Source of the DNA: Pasteurella multocida subsp. multocida OH4807
GTDB taxonomy: Bacteria > Pseudomonadota > Gammaproteobacteria > Enterobacterales > Pasteurellaceae
Length of the DNA stretch: 64,000 nucleotides
Direction of reading: 5' to 3'
Assembly (NCBI GenBank): GCA_000973525.1
Contig: CP004391.1
Coordinates: forward strand, 1,326,001 to 1,390,000
Part shown: in pieces, positions 10,570-19,524 of the stretch
Position numbering within the stretch: the stretch's first letter is position 1
How the letters are laid out: the number at the start of each line of letters is the position of its first letter
The notes under the pieces: model-generated
What the model saw: the letters and a program-made list of their open reading frames with translations, nothing else
The model's database searches: none
Told to the model about the DNA's origin: nothing
Program-made: the position numbers and the translations under genes

Positions 10570-11810
10570 TAATTAAATCTCCCTTGACGAACTGTCTCTT
10601 GTCTTGTTGAAGGTAATGAAGTCGATGGTGCCGACGGTGTTTCAACACGAATAACAGGAACTGGACGCGACTCTTCTACAGGATTTTGTGAAGCATGAGT
10701 TTTGCTCGCTTGTCCTTTTAAAATTTGCTCAAGTGGTAAAACCGTTAAGTTATTGCCACTATTTGCATCTAACATTACTTTAGGGGTAGACGCCATTACT
10801 TTTTCCATTGTTTGAATATACAAACGCTCACGTAATAACTCTGGTGCGGTTTTAAATTCTGGTAATAAACGCTCAAAACGCTCTACTTCCCCTTTGGCAT
10901 CTAATACTACACGCTCTTTATACGCCGTTGCTTCTTCTAAAATACGTTGTGCATCACCACGCGCAATTGGTTCACGTTCACGTGCATAAGCTTCAGCTTC
11001 ACGAATATAACGTTGTTCATCTTCTTGTGCTTTAATGGCATCGTCAAATGCATCTTTCACTTCTTCTGGCGGACGAGCTGATTGGAAGTTTACATCAACT
11101 ACTTCAAGACCCATATTGTAAGGATCAATGATATTATTTAAGGTTTTCCAGGTATTTTCACGTACCACTGAACGCCCTGTCGTCAGAATATCATCCATCG
11201 ACATATGACCAATGACATAACGCAATGCACTGTCAGTCGCCTGATTCAAACTGTCATCCGCATTGGTTACACTAAATAAATATTTCGCAGGATCATGAAC
11301 GCGGTATTGTACTGTCATTTCTACTTTTACCATGTTCTCATCTTGGGTTAACATCGAACCTTGCGTTCTCAACTCTTTCACTTGTTCCACGTTAACTGGA
11401 ATCACACGATCAATAAAAGTCGGTTTCCAGTTTAAACCCGGTTGTACAATTGAGTTCAACTCACCAAAACGCATGACTACACCGCGCTCAGCCTCTTTCA
11501 CTGTGTAGAAACCACTGACTCCCCACACAATCGCGCCAATCACCGCTGCGATTGGTAATAATTTACCGAAATTAAACGAACCGCCTGAATTTGAACGACC
11601 TCGTTTATTTCCATTCCCCCCTAATTTTTTCAACAGATTATTAAACATCTCTTCAATATCAGGAGGAGATTGCTCTTGATTGCCTTTTCTACCATGCGAA
11701 TGATCATTCCAACTCGGCTGTTCTCCCTCGTTGTGATCAGGACGATGATTTTCAGGCTTTTTTTGTCCTGGCTTACCCCAAGGATCTTGATCTGAACCGT
11801 TCAATGACAT
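10569..11810 (-). CDS. hflK: FtsH protease modulator HflK
   Basis: A 413-residue SPFH-domain partner of HflC. A Gly/Pro/Asn-rich cytoplasmic N-terminus ending in RGRSNSGGS leads into one membrane helix (LLPIAAVIGAIVWGVSGFY, about residue 85), then the SPFH domain and a low-complexity C-terminal tail. Start MSLNGSDQDPWG at 11810 is chosen because GGAGAA lies six bases upstream; the ATG 12 bases earlier would sit on that ribosome site. hflC follows with a one-base overlap. Confidence 0.94.
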   Translation of the reverse strand: MSLNGSDQDPWGKPGQKKPENHRPDHNEGEQPSWNDHSHGRKGNQEQSPPDIEEMFNNLLKKLGGNGNKRGRSNSGGSFNFGKLLPIAAVIGAIVWGVSGFYTVKEAERGVVMRFGELNSIVQPGLNWKPTFIDRVIPVNVEQVKELRTQGSMLTQDENMVKVEMTVQYRVHDPAKYLFSVTNADDSLNQATDSALRYVIGHMSMDDILTTGRSVVRENTWKTLNNIIDPYNMGLEVVDVNFQSARPPEEVKDAFDDAIKAQEDEQRYIREAEAYAREREPIARGDAQRILEEATAYKERVVLDAKGEVERFERLLPEFKTAPELLRERLYIQTMEKVMASTPKVMLDANSGNNLTVLPLEQILKGQASKTHASQNPVEESRPVPVIRVETPSAPSTSLPSTRQETVRQGRFN

Positions 11811-11999
11811 TACGTTCTCCATTTGTCAAAAAATTGTTACTTGCTTAAACAAATTTTAACAGTCTAAACAAAATATGTTGTGAAGTCTAACGAAACCCAC
11901 TACTAAATGGGGATATTTTTTATGATTTAAAGTGCGTAAGAGAAAATCATCTGCATCACCTTGCCAATATGCATGTTTTACTAACCGTCATCATTATTG

Positions 12000-12722
12000 T
12001 TAGCATGGGTTAACCACATAGTGTACGGTTTGGTGTAATGACACAGGCCTAAACTCTTGTTCATGCCACACCATACATTGATAGTTGATTGGTGTTTCGC
12101 TGTTAACAAAAAAAGCCAAATAAAAAGGAAGTGCCTGCGTAAACACTAATTGACCAGCAGGGCAATACGTTGAGTGAATCTGACGTAAAATGGGATCGTG
12201 CTTCACTTCGGCTAATTTCACGATGCCTATCCCTTGTGATTTCAATACAGCCTCACGCAAACACCAGGTCAAATAAAAAGCATCCTGAGGAGAAGTTTGC
12301 TGTAAAAACCAAGCTTGTTCAGCTTTTGGGGCGAAATGAGCTAACAACGCCGAAAAATCACGCGGTTTGTTCGGACACTCAATATCAATCCCAACAGCAC
12401 TTCGTCCCTCTGCATTCACATTCAAAATCACTGCCACCCAATCCCCCGAATGGCTAATGTTAAAGTCAATCTCTTCCACAGGCAACTGCGGGCGCCCACT
12501 TTCACTGTAATCAATATGTTTCAAAAGTGCGGTGGTTTTTTCTGACATTTTGAGGAGTTGCCACAATAAAAAATGTGCTACCCAACGACAACGATGGCGA
12601 ATCTTCACACGTGTGTTCAGGCTTTTAATAGACTGACGTAATTTTTCCGTCAATAATTCTGGCGGTATTGTGTCTAAAGGATAGGGTTGATGAATATTAC
12701 CGTAGGCAATGAATGTGGTCAT
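12000..12722 (-). CDS. 4'-phosphopantetheinyl transferase superfamily protein (AcpT/Sfp type)
   Basis: A 240-residue enzyme expected to move phosphopantetheine from CoA to a carrier-protein serine. The family motifs are in order: FNISHSG (87-93), GIDIE with the magnesium-binding acidic pair (111-115), and [12 protein letters not shown] (153-164), the equivalent of W-x-x-K/R-E-A. It is about twice the length of AcpS and so of the Sfp/AcpT group. The start MTTFIAYGN at 12722 is favoured over an upstream in-frame ATG at 12785. No carrier or synthase gene is nearby, so the target is unknown. Confidence 0.85.
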   Translation of the reverse strand: MTTFIAYGNIHQPYPLDTIPPELLTEKLRQSIKSLNTRVKIRHRCRWVAHFLLWQLLKMSEKTTALLKHIDYSESGRPQLPVEEIDFNISHSGDWVAVILNVNAEGRSAVGIDIECPNKPRDFSALLAHFAPKAEQAWFLQQTSPQDAFYLTWCLREAVLKSQGIGIVKLAEVKHDPILRQIHSTYCPAGQLVFTQALPFYLAFFVNSETPINYQCMVWHEQEFRPVSLHQTVHYVVNPC

Positions 12723-12801
12723 GTAACAATCTCTAGCGCGTTTGTAATAAAACAGACTGTCATTTTGCAATATTACACCGCCCATTACTATCTCTGAAGA
12801 G

Positions 12802-12839
12802 AAAAATGACCTCTCCTGTCACATACTACAGGAGAGGTG
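12802..12839 (-). terminator. Terminator of the thrABC operon
   Basis: Ten-bp stem CCTCTCCTGT / ACAGGAGAGG, followed on the minus strand by TCATTTTTC, seven bases after the thrC stop. Confidence 0.8.
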
Positions 12840-12845
12840 AGCCTC

Positions 12846-14120
12846 TTATCCAAGCAAATAGCGTCTTAATTGAGTAAAATCATTTTCCATTACATCAGAA
12901 AGTAATGGCAATACGGCGTGTTTTGCTAACGCTTCTGGTAGGTCTAATTCAAGATCCAAAATGCGCTCTACACTTTCTTTAAATTTCGCTGGGTGTGCAG
13001 TGCAAAGGAATAAACCTGTTTCGCCCACTTGGAGATCTTGTTTTAATACACGATAAGCAACCGCTCCGTGTGGTTCACATAAATACCCTTTTTCGTGCAT
13101 TTGTTTTAATGTTTCTTCTGTTTCGCTGTCATTGACGCTATTGGAATGTAAGTCTGACAACGCCCAGCCGTTACGCTTAAATAATTCTTCAACTCGTGGC
13201 CAGTTATTTGGACGGCTCACGTCCATCGCATTCGATAAGGTCGCCACCGTGTCATTGGGCTGCCAATTTCCACTGCGTAAATAGCGAGGAACCGTATCAT
13301 TTACGTTAGTCGAAGCCACAAAACGCTTAATTGGTAAACCCAGTGATTTGGCAATTAAACCCGCGGTTAAATTACCAAAGTTACCACTTGGTACAGACAC
13401 CACCACATTGTCTCGAGCCTCTTTCGGCAACTGTGCAACGGCTTCAAAGTAGTAACAAACTTGCGCTAACAAACGGCTGATATTAATTGAGTTTGCCGAG
13501 TTTAAACCAATCGCTTGACGTAATTCCGCATCATCAAACGCTTGTTTCACTAAAGCTTGGCAATCATCAAAATCCCCTTTAATTGCCACAGTGCGAATAT
13601 TGCCACCTAGTGTACAGAATAATTTTTCTTGTAGTGGACTGATTTTGCCTTGCGGGTATAAAATCACCACATCAATATTTTCTAAGCCATAAAATGCGTG
13701 TGCAACCGCTGCACCTGTGTCACCAGAGGTTGCCGTTAGAATCGTGATTTTACCGTCACCTCGCACAGTCGCCAACGCTTGTGCCATAAAGCGCCCACCA
13801 AAGTCTTTAAAAGCTAATGTTGGACCGTGAAATAACTCAAGTGCATAAACACCCTCTTCTACTTTTACCACTGGCGCGGGGAACGTAAACGCATTTTTCA
13901 CCATTTGTGCTAATTGGCTTTCTGTAATTTCTTCCCCAATTAATGCACCAAGAATTTTTTGGCTACGCTCAACTAATGACAAAGCAAGTAAGCCATCAAT
14001 ATCATCAAAGTGCGGTATATTTTCAGGGAAAAATAAGCCTTGGTTTTTACCCAAACCTTGGCGGACTGCTTGTGCAAAATTGACTTGTTCTTCAGGGTGT
14101 TTGATATTGTATAAATTCAT
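12846..14120 (-). CDS. thrC: Threonine synthase
   Basis: A 424-residue PLP enzyme that converts O-phosphohomoserine to threonine. The PLP-binding lysine is K105 in LAFKDFGGRFMAQ; the phosphate-binding loop SVPSGNFGN (about residues 240-248) and TATSGDTGAA are also present. Length and the N-terminal NVKHPEEQVNFAQA-type start (here NIKHPEEQVNFAQA) match the enterobacterial form. Last gene of thrABC, 19 bases after thrB, with a terminator just downstream. Confidence 0.97.
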   Translation of the reverse strand: MNLYNIKHPEEQVNFAQAVRQGLGKNQGLFFPENIPHFDDIDGLLALSLVERSQKILGALIGEEITESQLAQMVKNAFTFPAPVVKVEEGVYALELFHGPTLAFKDFGGRFMAQALATVRGDGKITILTATSGDTGAAVAHAFYGLENIDVVILYPQGKISPLQEKLFCTLGGNIRTVAIKGDFDDCQALVKQAFDDAELRQAIGLNSANSINISRLLAQVCYYFEAVAQLPKEARDNVVVSVPSGNFGNLTAGLIAKSLGLPIKRFVASTNVNDTVPRYLRSGNWQPNDTVATLSNAMDVSRPNNWPRVEELFKRNGWALSDLHSNSVNDSETEETLKQMHEKGYLCEPHGAVAYRVLKQDLQVGETGLFLCTAHPAKFKESVERILDLELDLPEALAKHAVLPLLSDVMENDFTQLRRYLLG

Positions 14121-14139
14121 ATTCTTTTCCGTTCTTCAA

Positions 14140-15108
14140 TTAATCGAGCGCTCTCGCACCTTGGTTATCGACCTTACAAATATGCACAAAACCTTCATTG
14201 TTTTGCAAGTAATGATTTTCTAAATAAGTGGATAATTTCATCGCAGTGGCTAAATCAGGTGCAATGGCAAAAATTGTCGGCCCTGAACCTGAAATCCCCG
14301 TTGCTAACGCGCCTAAATCACGAGTTGCTTGTTTCACGTCGGCAAAATTTGGTAATAACGCTTCACGATAAGGTTCAGCAATTACGTCTTTCATCATTAA
14401 GGCAGCAAGTTGTGCTTGCTGAGTATGGCAGGCGTGAACAAAGCTCCCTAAATGGCGCGCTTGTGCAATCACATCTTGGCGAGTATAGCTTTTCGGTAAA
14501 ATAGCGCGTGCTTCTGCCGTTGACACTTCAATCCCTGGGTAAGCCAACACCCAATACCATTCATCAAAAAATGGTAGTGTTTGACAAATATTACCAAGTG
14601 ATTGCACCATTAATTGCACACCGCCTAAATAGCAAGGCGCTACGTTATCATAATGAATTGACCCTGAAATACGCCCTTCTAACTCGCCCATCATCTCTAA
14701 CAATTCCATTTTAGAAAATGGTTCTTGATGGAATTGATTTAACGCTACTAACGCCGCCACGATAGAACACGCACTGGATCCTAACCCAGAACCAATCGGC
14801 ATATTTTTCTCTAGGGTTAAACGCAATGGACGCACTTGCGTACCACGTAATTTCAAACGCTCGCTAAATAAAACATATGCCTGATAAACAATGTTTTTTT
14901 GTGGTTCTTTTGGCAATTTACGCACAAAATAACCCGCACTTTCTAGCTCGAATCCACTTGGAATAGATTCAACTTGCACCACATCACCGAGCAATGAGCC
15001 ATCAATTGGGGACACTGCCGCCCCCAATGTATCAAAGCCCACACTTAAATTTGCACTGGATGCTGGTGCATAAATTCTAAGCATCTTATTTTCCATTTGA
15101 TTCATCAC
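14140..15108 (-). CDS. thrB: Homoserine kinase
   Basis: A GHMP-family kinase of about 320 residues that phosphorylates homoserine. The ATP loop [17 protein letters not shown] begins near residue 104 and the C-terminal glycine loop is [12 protein letters not shown]. The annotated 5' end is a GTG next to an ATG; the family start [12 protein letters not shown] lies at 15084 behind GGAAAA and may be the true initiation site. It begins three bases after thrA, so translation is coupled within thrABC. Confidence 0.96.
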   Translation of the reverse strand: MMNQMENKMLRIYAPASSANLSVGFDTLGAAVSPIDGSLLGDVVQVESIPSGFELESAGYFVRKLPKEPQKNIVYQAYVLFSERLKLRGTQVRPLRLTLEKNMPIGSGLGSSACSIVAALVALNQFHQEPFSKMELLEMMGELEGRISGSIHYDNVAPCYLGGVQLMVQSLGNICQTLPFFDEWYWVLAYPGIEVSTAEARAILPKSYTRQDVIAQARHLGSFVHACHTQQAQLAALMMKDVIAEPYREALLPNFADVKQATRDLGALATGISGSGPTIFAIAPDLATAMKLSTYLENHYLQNNEGFVHICKVDNQGARALD

Positions 15109-15111
15109 CGA

Positions 15112-17559
15112 TTAGTTTTGTAATGTTCTTAAAATGTCGGCAAAAATGCCCGCCGCAGTTACCGCATTGCCCGCACCGTATCCACGTAAAAGCAATGGTG
15201 CGGGTTGATAATAACGCGTATAGAACGCTAACGCATTTTCACCATTTTTCACTTTATACAGCGGATCCTCTTCTTCAACTTCTCGAATCGATACCTGACA
15301 TTTTCCGTTTTCAATTTGTCCAACATAACGTAGCACACAGCCTTTCGCTTTTGCTTGAGCAACACGTTGTGCAAATTGAGCATCTAATTCTGGCAACATT
15401 GCCATAAATACTGCGGTAGATTTTCCTTCTGCAAAGCCAACGGGTAAAACACTTTCTACCTCAACATCAGCCAGTTCAAGTTGTAATCCTGTTTCACGCG
15501 CCAAAATCAATAATTTACGTGCCACATCTTGTCCTGATAAATCATCACGAGGGTCAGGCTCAGTAAAGCCTTTTTCACGCGCAAGTGCGGTCGCTTCGGA
15601 TAAAGAAAGACCATTTTCTAACTCACCAAAAATAAAAGAAAGCGAGCCAGATAAGATCCCGTTAAATTTAACGACTTCATCGCCTGCGGCTAACAAATTC
15701 TGCAAGTTTTCGATTACAGGTAAACCTGCCCCTACATTAGTGTCATACAGGAATTTGCGTTGGTTATTACGCGCTTGTTCACGTAATGCATTGTAATACG
15801 CTATCTCTCGTGTATTCGCTTTTTTATTTGGCGTCACTACATGAAATCCCTCCGACAGCGCTCTCACATACAAACCTGATACGGATTCTGCCGACGTACA
15901 ATCCACAAAAACAGGATTCACGACATGGTGTAATTTAATAAATGACAATAACACATCAAAATCAGACGGCTGAGTCGCATTTTCTAAATCCGTTTGCCAA
16001 TTTTCTAAACATAAACCATCTGCTTTCAACAACATTTTATTGGAATTAGCAATCGCACAAACACGAATTTCAATGTCTTTTTTGGCTAAATAAGCTTTCT
16101 GACTTTTAATTTGCTCAATCAGCTGGCCTCCGACACCACCCACACCGACCAAAAAAACGTCAACAACCTTTTTATTATTAAATAATGCTTGATGAGTCGC
16201 TTTCACCGCTTCGATCGCTTTATTTAACGAAACTACCGCAGAAATAGAACGCTCAGAGGACCCCTGTGCGATAGCCACGATACTAATATTGGCTTGAGCA
16301 AGTGCTGAGAAGAAACGCGCTGCGATGCCTTTCGCTTGCTTCATGCCATCACCTACCACTGAAATAATCGATAAATCGCGAATCACCTCAATTGGCTCCA
16401 GCGCATTTACTCTTAATTCTTGTTCAAATTCTTTTTCTAACGTCAGTTTTGCCACCTCAACCGACTTGGCTGGCACACAAAAACTGATACTGTATTCTGA
16501 TGAGGATTGCGTGATTAAAATGACAGAGACTCCCGCATTTGACATCGCGGAGAAAACACGCGAAGCCATGCCAACCATACCTTGCATACCAGGGCCTGAC
16601 ACGTTAAACATCGCGACGTTATCCAAATTCGTAATGCCTTTGACTTGCAGTTGCTCCGATGTCACATTGCCATCGATAATCGAGCCTGGCGCAGAAGGGT
16701 TGCCTGTATTTTTAATTAAACAAGGAATATTTTTTTGCACCAAAGGACCAATGGTACGTGGATGAATCACTTTCGCGCCGAAATAAGAGAGCTCCATCGC
16801 TTCACGATAAGAAAGGCTTGGTAATAAACGTGCATCAGGTACTAAACGTGGATCACAAGTAAACACGCCATCTACATCAGTCCAGATCTCACATGCGCTC
16901 GCCCCCAAGCAAGCCGCTAAACATGCCGCAGAATAATCCGACCCATTACGTCCCAGTAAAACCAATTCCCCTTTCTCATTCCCTGCGGTAAAACCTGCCA
17001 TTAATACTACATTCTTAGTAGGGATTGATTTTGCATCGACACGTTTTTCTGAGACATCAAGATCAACGGAAGACTCTAAATAACTGCCATGCGCTAAAAG
17101 TTTTTCAACTGGGTTTATCACCGTTACATCATAACCACGCGCTTCAAACCACGCTTTCATCATCGCAATTGATAATTTTTCACCACGACAATCGATAGTT
17201 GCTTTCACTGCATCTGACACAAAACCTTGTTGGCGAATTTGTTCTAAGACTTCTTTGATTTGTGCAAATTCTGCATCAATTAATGCTTTTGTCCCTTCAA
17301 GATCAAAATGATTATTTTCTTCATACAAGCCATGAATAATGTTATAGAAAATATCTAACGCTTCATTGAAATGAGAATCAGTGGGTTGATTTAAACTGGC
17401 TTTTTCAGAAAGGGCGACAAGATGATTCGTAATTTTGGCTGGAGCAGATAACACGCCGGCGGCTTGTTCTTCAAAATGGGCTTTTTCGATAAGTTGTGCC
17501 GCCTGCGAAAAACGCGCTGGATTCGCTAACGACGTTCCCCCGAACTTTAATACACGCAT
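15112..17559 (-). CDS. thrA: Bifunctional aspartokinase I / homoserine dehydrogenase I
   Basis: An 815-residue fusion, near E. coli ThrA length. The N-terminal aspartokinase starts with [10 protein letters not shown] (residues 5-14); two ACT regulatory domains occupy roughly 315-460 (for example [14 protein letters not shown] and ISIVSVVGDGM-like sequence); the homoserine dehydrogenase starts near 470 with the NAD(P) loop [14 protein letters not shown]. It catalyses the first and third steps of threonine synthesis and in the family is feedback-inhibited by threonine. Expression is controlled by the thrL attenuator just upstream. Confidence 0.98.
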   Translation of the reverse strand: MRVLKFGGTSLANPARFSQAAQLIEKAHFEEQAAGVLSAPAKITNHLVALSEKASLNQPTDSHFNEALDIFYNIIHGLYEENNHFDLEGTKALIDAEFAQIKEVLEQIRQQGFVSDAVKATIDCRGEKLSIAMMKAWFEARGYDVTVINPVEKLLAHGSYLESSVDLDVSEKRVDAKSIPTKNVVLMAGFTAGNEKGELVLLGRNGSDYSAACLAACLGASACEIWTDVDGVFTCDPRLVPDARLLPSLSYREAMELSYFGAKVIHPRTIGPLVQKNIPCLIKNTGNPSAPGSIIDGNVTSEQLQVKGITNLDNVAMFNVSGPGMQGMVGMASRVFSAMSNAGVSVILITQSSSEYSISFCVPAKSVEVAKLTLEKEFEQELRVNALEPIEVIRDLSIISVVGDGMKQAKGIAARFFSALAQANISIVAIAQGSSERSISAVVSLNKAIEAVKATHQALFNNKKVVDVFLVGVGGVGGQLIEQIKSQKAYLAKKDIEIRVCAIANSNKMLLKADGLCLENWQTDLENATQPSDFDVLLSFIKLHHVVNPVFVDCTSAESVSGLYVRALSEGFHVVTPNKKANTREIAYYNALREQARNNQRKFLYDTNVGAGLPVIENLQNLLAAGDEVVKFNGILSGSLSFIFGELENGLSLSEATALAREKGFTEPDPRDDLSGQDVARKLLILARETGLQLELADVEVESVLPVGFAEGKSTAVFMAMLPELDAQFAQRVAQAKAKGCVLRYVGQIENGKCQVSIREVEEEDPLYKVKNGENALAFYTRYYQPAPLLLRGYGAGNAVTAAGIFADILRTLQN

Positions 17560-17610
17560 AATAAACTCTCCTCGATGTTGTGAATTTTAAAAATATGGTA
17601 AAAATTTCAT

Positions 17611-17644
17611 AAAAAAACCCGCACTTTTTACTGAGTACGGGTTT
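17611..17644 (-). promoter_or_regulatory. thr operon attenuator (terminator hairpin)
   Basis: On the minus strand the 5' arm AAACCCGTACT (17634-17644) pairs with AGTGCGGGTTT (17615-17625), 11 bp with one G-U, followed by seven T. It ends 28 bases after the thrL stop and about 50 before thrA, exactly as expected for a leader-peptide attenuator. Confidence 0.92.
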
Positions 17645-17671
17645 GGTGTAATGTGATCTATTTTCTACGCA

Positions 17672-17746
17672 CTAACCCGCACCATTAATCGTAATAATGG
17701 TGGTAGTCATCATAATCATCGTTACAATAGTGCGTTTATTCATCAT
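17672..17746 (-). CDS. thrL: thr operon leader peptide ThrL
   Basis: A 24-residue reading frame beginning MMNKRTIVTM (the second ATG, at 17743, is an equally good start) and ending in INGAG-stop. It holds six Thr and five Ile codons, including a run of three Thr followed by two Ile, as in other thr leaders. No good Shine-Dalgarno is visible. Ribosome stalling on the Thr/Ile codons would leave GTGCGGGTT (17674-17682, around the last codons and stop) free to pair with the terminator 5' arm, giving antitermination. Confidence 0.9.
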   Translation of the reverse strand: MMNKRTIVTMIMMTTTIITINGAG

Positions 17747-17775
17747 ATTGGTTAAAAATAAAAAAGAATGCGTAA

Positions 17776-17804
17776 GAAATACCGAAATTTACTGAGGTTG
17801 TCAA
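17776..17804 (-). promoter_or_regulatory. Predicted thrLABC promoter
   Basis: A perfect -35 TTGACA (minus strand, 17799-17804), 17-base spacer and weak -10 TATTTC (17776-17781), placing the start about 20-25 bases before thrL. Confidence 0.6.
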
Positions 17805-17918
17805 ACAGAAAATGAAAAAAAACAGTAAATTTTAAAAATCCCTCAAGTTCTTGTAATATAGCAGATATTTTTTACAGAAAAACATATTGCAAATGATGAC
17901 TTAGCAGGACAGTTTTCC

Positions 17919-18620
17919 ATGACAATTCAACAAAACTTGACCCAAATTCGAACTCAAATCAGCCAATGTGCTGCCCAAATACACCGCCCTGAAAGTGCGA
18001 TCAAATTATTAGCCGTTTCAAAAACAAAACCTGTCGAAGCTATCTATCAAGCCTATCAAGCAGGACAAACGGCTTTCGGCGAAAATTATGTGCAAGAAGG
18101 CGTAGAAAAAATCCAATACTTCGAGCAACAAAACATCACACTCGAGTGGCATTTCATCGGCCCACTTCAATCCAATAAAACCAAATTAGTGGCAGAGAAT
18201 TTTGACTGGATGCAAACTATCGACCGCAAAAAAATCGCAGACCGCTTAAACGAACAACGTCCACATTACAAAAAGCCCTTAAATGTGCTAATCCAAATTA
18301 ACATCAGCGACGAAGACAGCAAATCAGGCATTCAACCAGAAGAAATGCTCGACCTTGCAAAACACATTCAAAACCTACCGCACTTATGCCTCCGCGGCTT
18401 AATGGCGATCCCTGCCCCAACAGACGAGCTTGCCACACAAGAACAAGCCTTCACTCAAATGAACATGTTATTTGAACAACTCAAACAAGCATTACCAGAA
18501 GCACAAATTGATACGCTTTCAATGGGAATGACTGATGATATGGCAAGTGCGATTAAATGTGGCTCGACAATGGTGCGAATCGGGACGGCGATTTTTGGGG
18601 CGAGGGATTATTCTAAGTAA
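17919..18620 (+). CDS. yggS: PLP homeostasis protein YggS (PLPBP)
   Basis: A 233-residue, single-domain, fold type III PLP-binding protein of the YggS/PROSC family, which buffers pyridoxal phosphate rather than acting as a known enzyme. The PLP lysine is K35 in LAVSKTKP; HFIGPLQSNK and the C-terminal MGMTDDMASAIKCGSTMVRIGTAIFG segment (split here as known family blocks) are present. AGGA precedes the ATG. An eroded second copy of its last 20 or so codons lies at 19321, beyond an intervening gene. Confidence 0.95.
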   Translation: MTIQQNLTQIRTQISQCAAQIHRPESAIKLLAVSKTKPVEAIYQAYQAGQTAFGENYVQEGVEKIQYFEQQNITLEWHFIGPLQSNKTKLVAENFDWMQTIDRKKIADRLNEQRPHYKKPLNVLIQINISDEDSKSGIQPEEMLDLAKHIQNLPHLCLRGLMAIPAPTDELATQEQAFTQMNMLFEQLKQALPEAQIDTLSMGMTDDMASAIKCGSTMVRIGTAIFGARDYSK

Positions 18621-18669
18621 ATAGAAAATAAACCTAACATTAATAAAAAATTGATAAAAGTATCTAAAA

Positions 18670-19234
18670 ATGAGCACCGAATTAAAACAAGATCTTTCCG
18701 AGCTTTTACGCTTATCACTTGTTGATGATGAGTTTATCGAACAATATATCGATGACATTGTAGCCCTTTTTGAAGCACAAGGTGAGTGGGTTGATGGGGT
18801 ATTTATATTGGCAAGAAAAAGGGATTTTGCCAGAAGATCCTGAGCACGAACATTATGATGAGTATTTCGATTGGGATGAAAATGCGTTTGTTGTAGACGG
18901 TCAACACTATCCGAGCCTAAGCTTAGCGGATATTCTCGAACAACAAGCCCTTTCTAAATTGACCGATTGGAAATTTGATGCGGAAGAGTTGGAATATGCG
19001 GTCAATAGTATGTTGACTAATAAAATCAAACTCGAATGTCCTGAAGAAACCTATAATGATGCACTCTACCCTTACGTTCAACAAGCACTTGCGCCACAAA
19101 ATTATACTCTTTGTAACTATTGGAACGGCAATGATAGCTGTTTGTTTATGATTTTCTCTTTTGAAGAATATGAGCGTATTCGAGAAATTGCTCGCAAGTG
19201 GAATATTTCTATTCGTGCGGTTGATGAGGGATAG
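18670..19234 (+). pseudogene. Hypothetical acidic protein gene, split by a frameshift
   Basis: Two overlapping frames join into one protein. The first starts at 18670 ([20 protein letters not shown]) and would run through [10 protein letters not shown]; the second carries [20 protein letters not shown] and continues to a stop at 19234. They meet at a GGGG tract (18796-18799): with one G less the frame is continuous and encodes about 188 acidic, soluble residues. As written, the second part could start only at a TTG. I do not recognise a family. The frameshift may be a real mutation or a base-calling error. Confidence 0.7.
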
Positions 19235-19320
19235 TGAAGTAATTTTGTCGTTCAAACTGGCGCTACACGATGCACAAATCGACAAGTTCTAATTGGTACG
19301 GACTATAATAGATAAGAGCT

Positions 19321-19381
19321 ATTAAATGTGGTTCGACAATAGTAAAAATTGGGAGCGCTAATTTTTGGAGTGAGGGATTAA
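19321..19381 (+). pseudogene. Decayed duplicate of the yggS 3' end
   Basis: Starting ATTAAATGTGG, this stretch aligns with yggS 18552-18610: 46 of 57 aligned bases are identical, plus one inserted A. It would encode IKCGSTIVKIGSA then, after the one-base shift, IFGVRD-stop, against IKCGSTMVRIGTAIFGARD in yggS. It marks the far side of the 0.7-kb segment carrying the frameshifted gene. Confidence 0.85.
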
Positions 19382-19524
19382 GATAAATGGTATCTTCATT
19401 TATTTATGAATAAAAAATACTAGCTAAAACTTGAAAATATTATTTTTACTTTTTATTATTCACCTTAATTCAAAAAACTCAACCTGTTAGTTCAGAGATT
19501 TCATATAATATAAGGGAGAAAATA

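Noticed and set aside
19503..19518. TATAAT at 19503-19510 as the NTPase promoter
   Set aside because: It would start transcription inside the ribosome site, too close to the ATG; the true promoter is probably further upstream in the AT-rich spacer.
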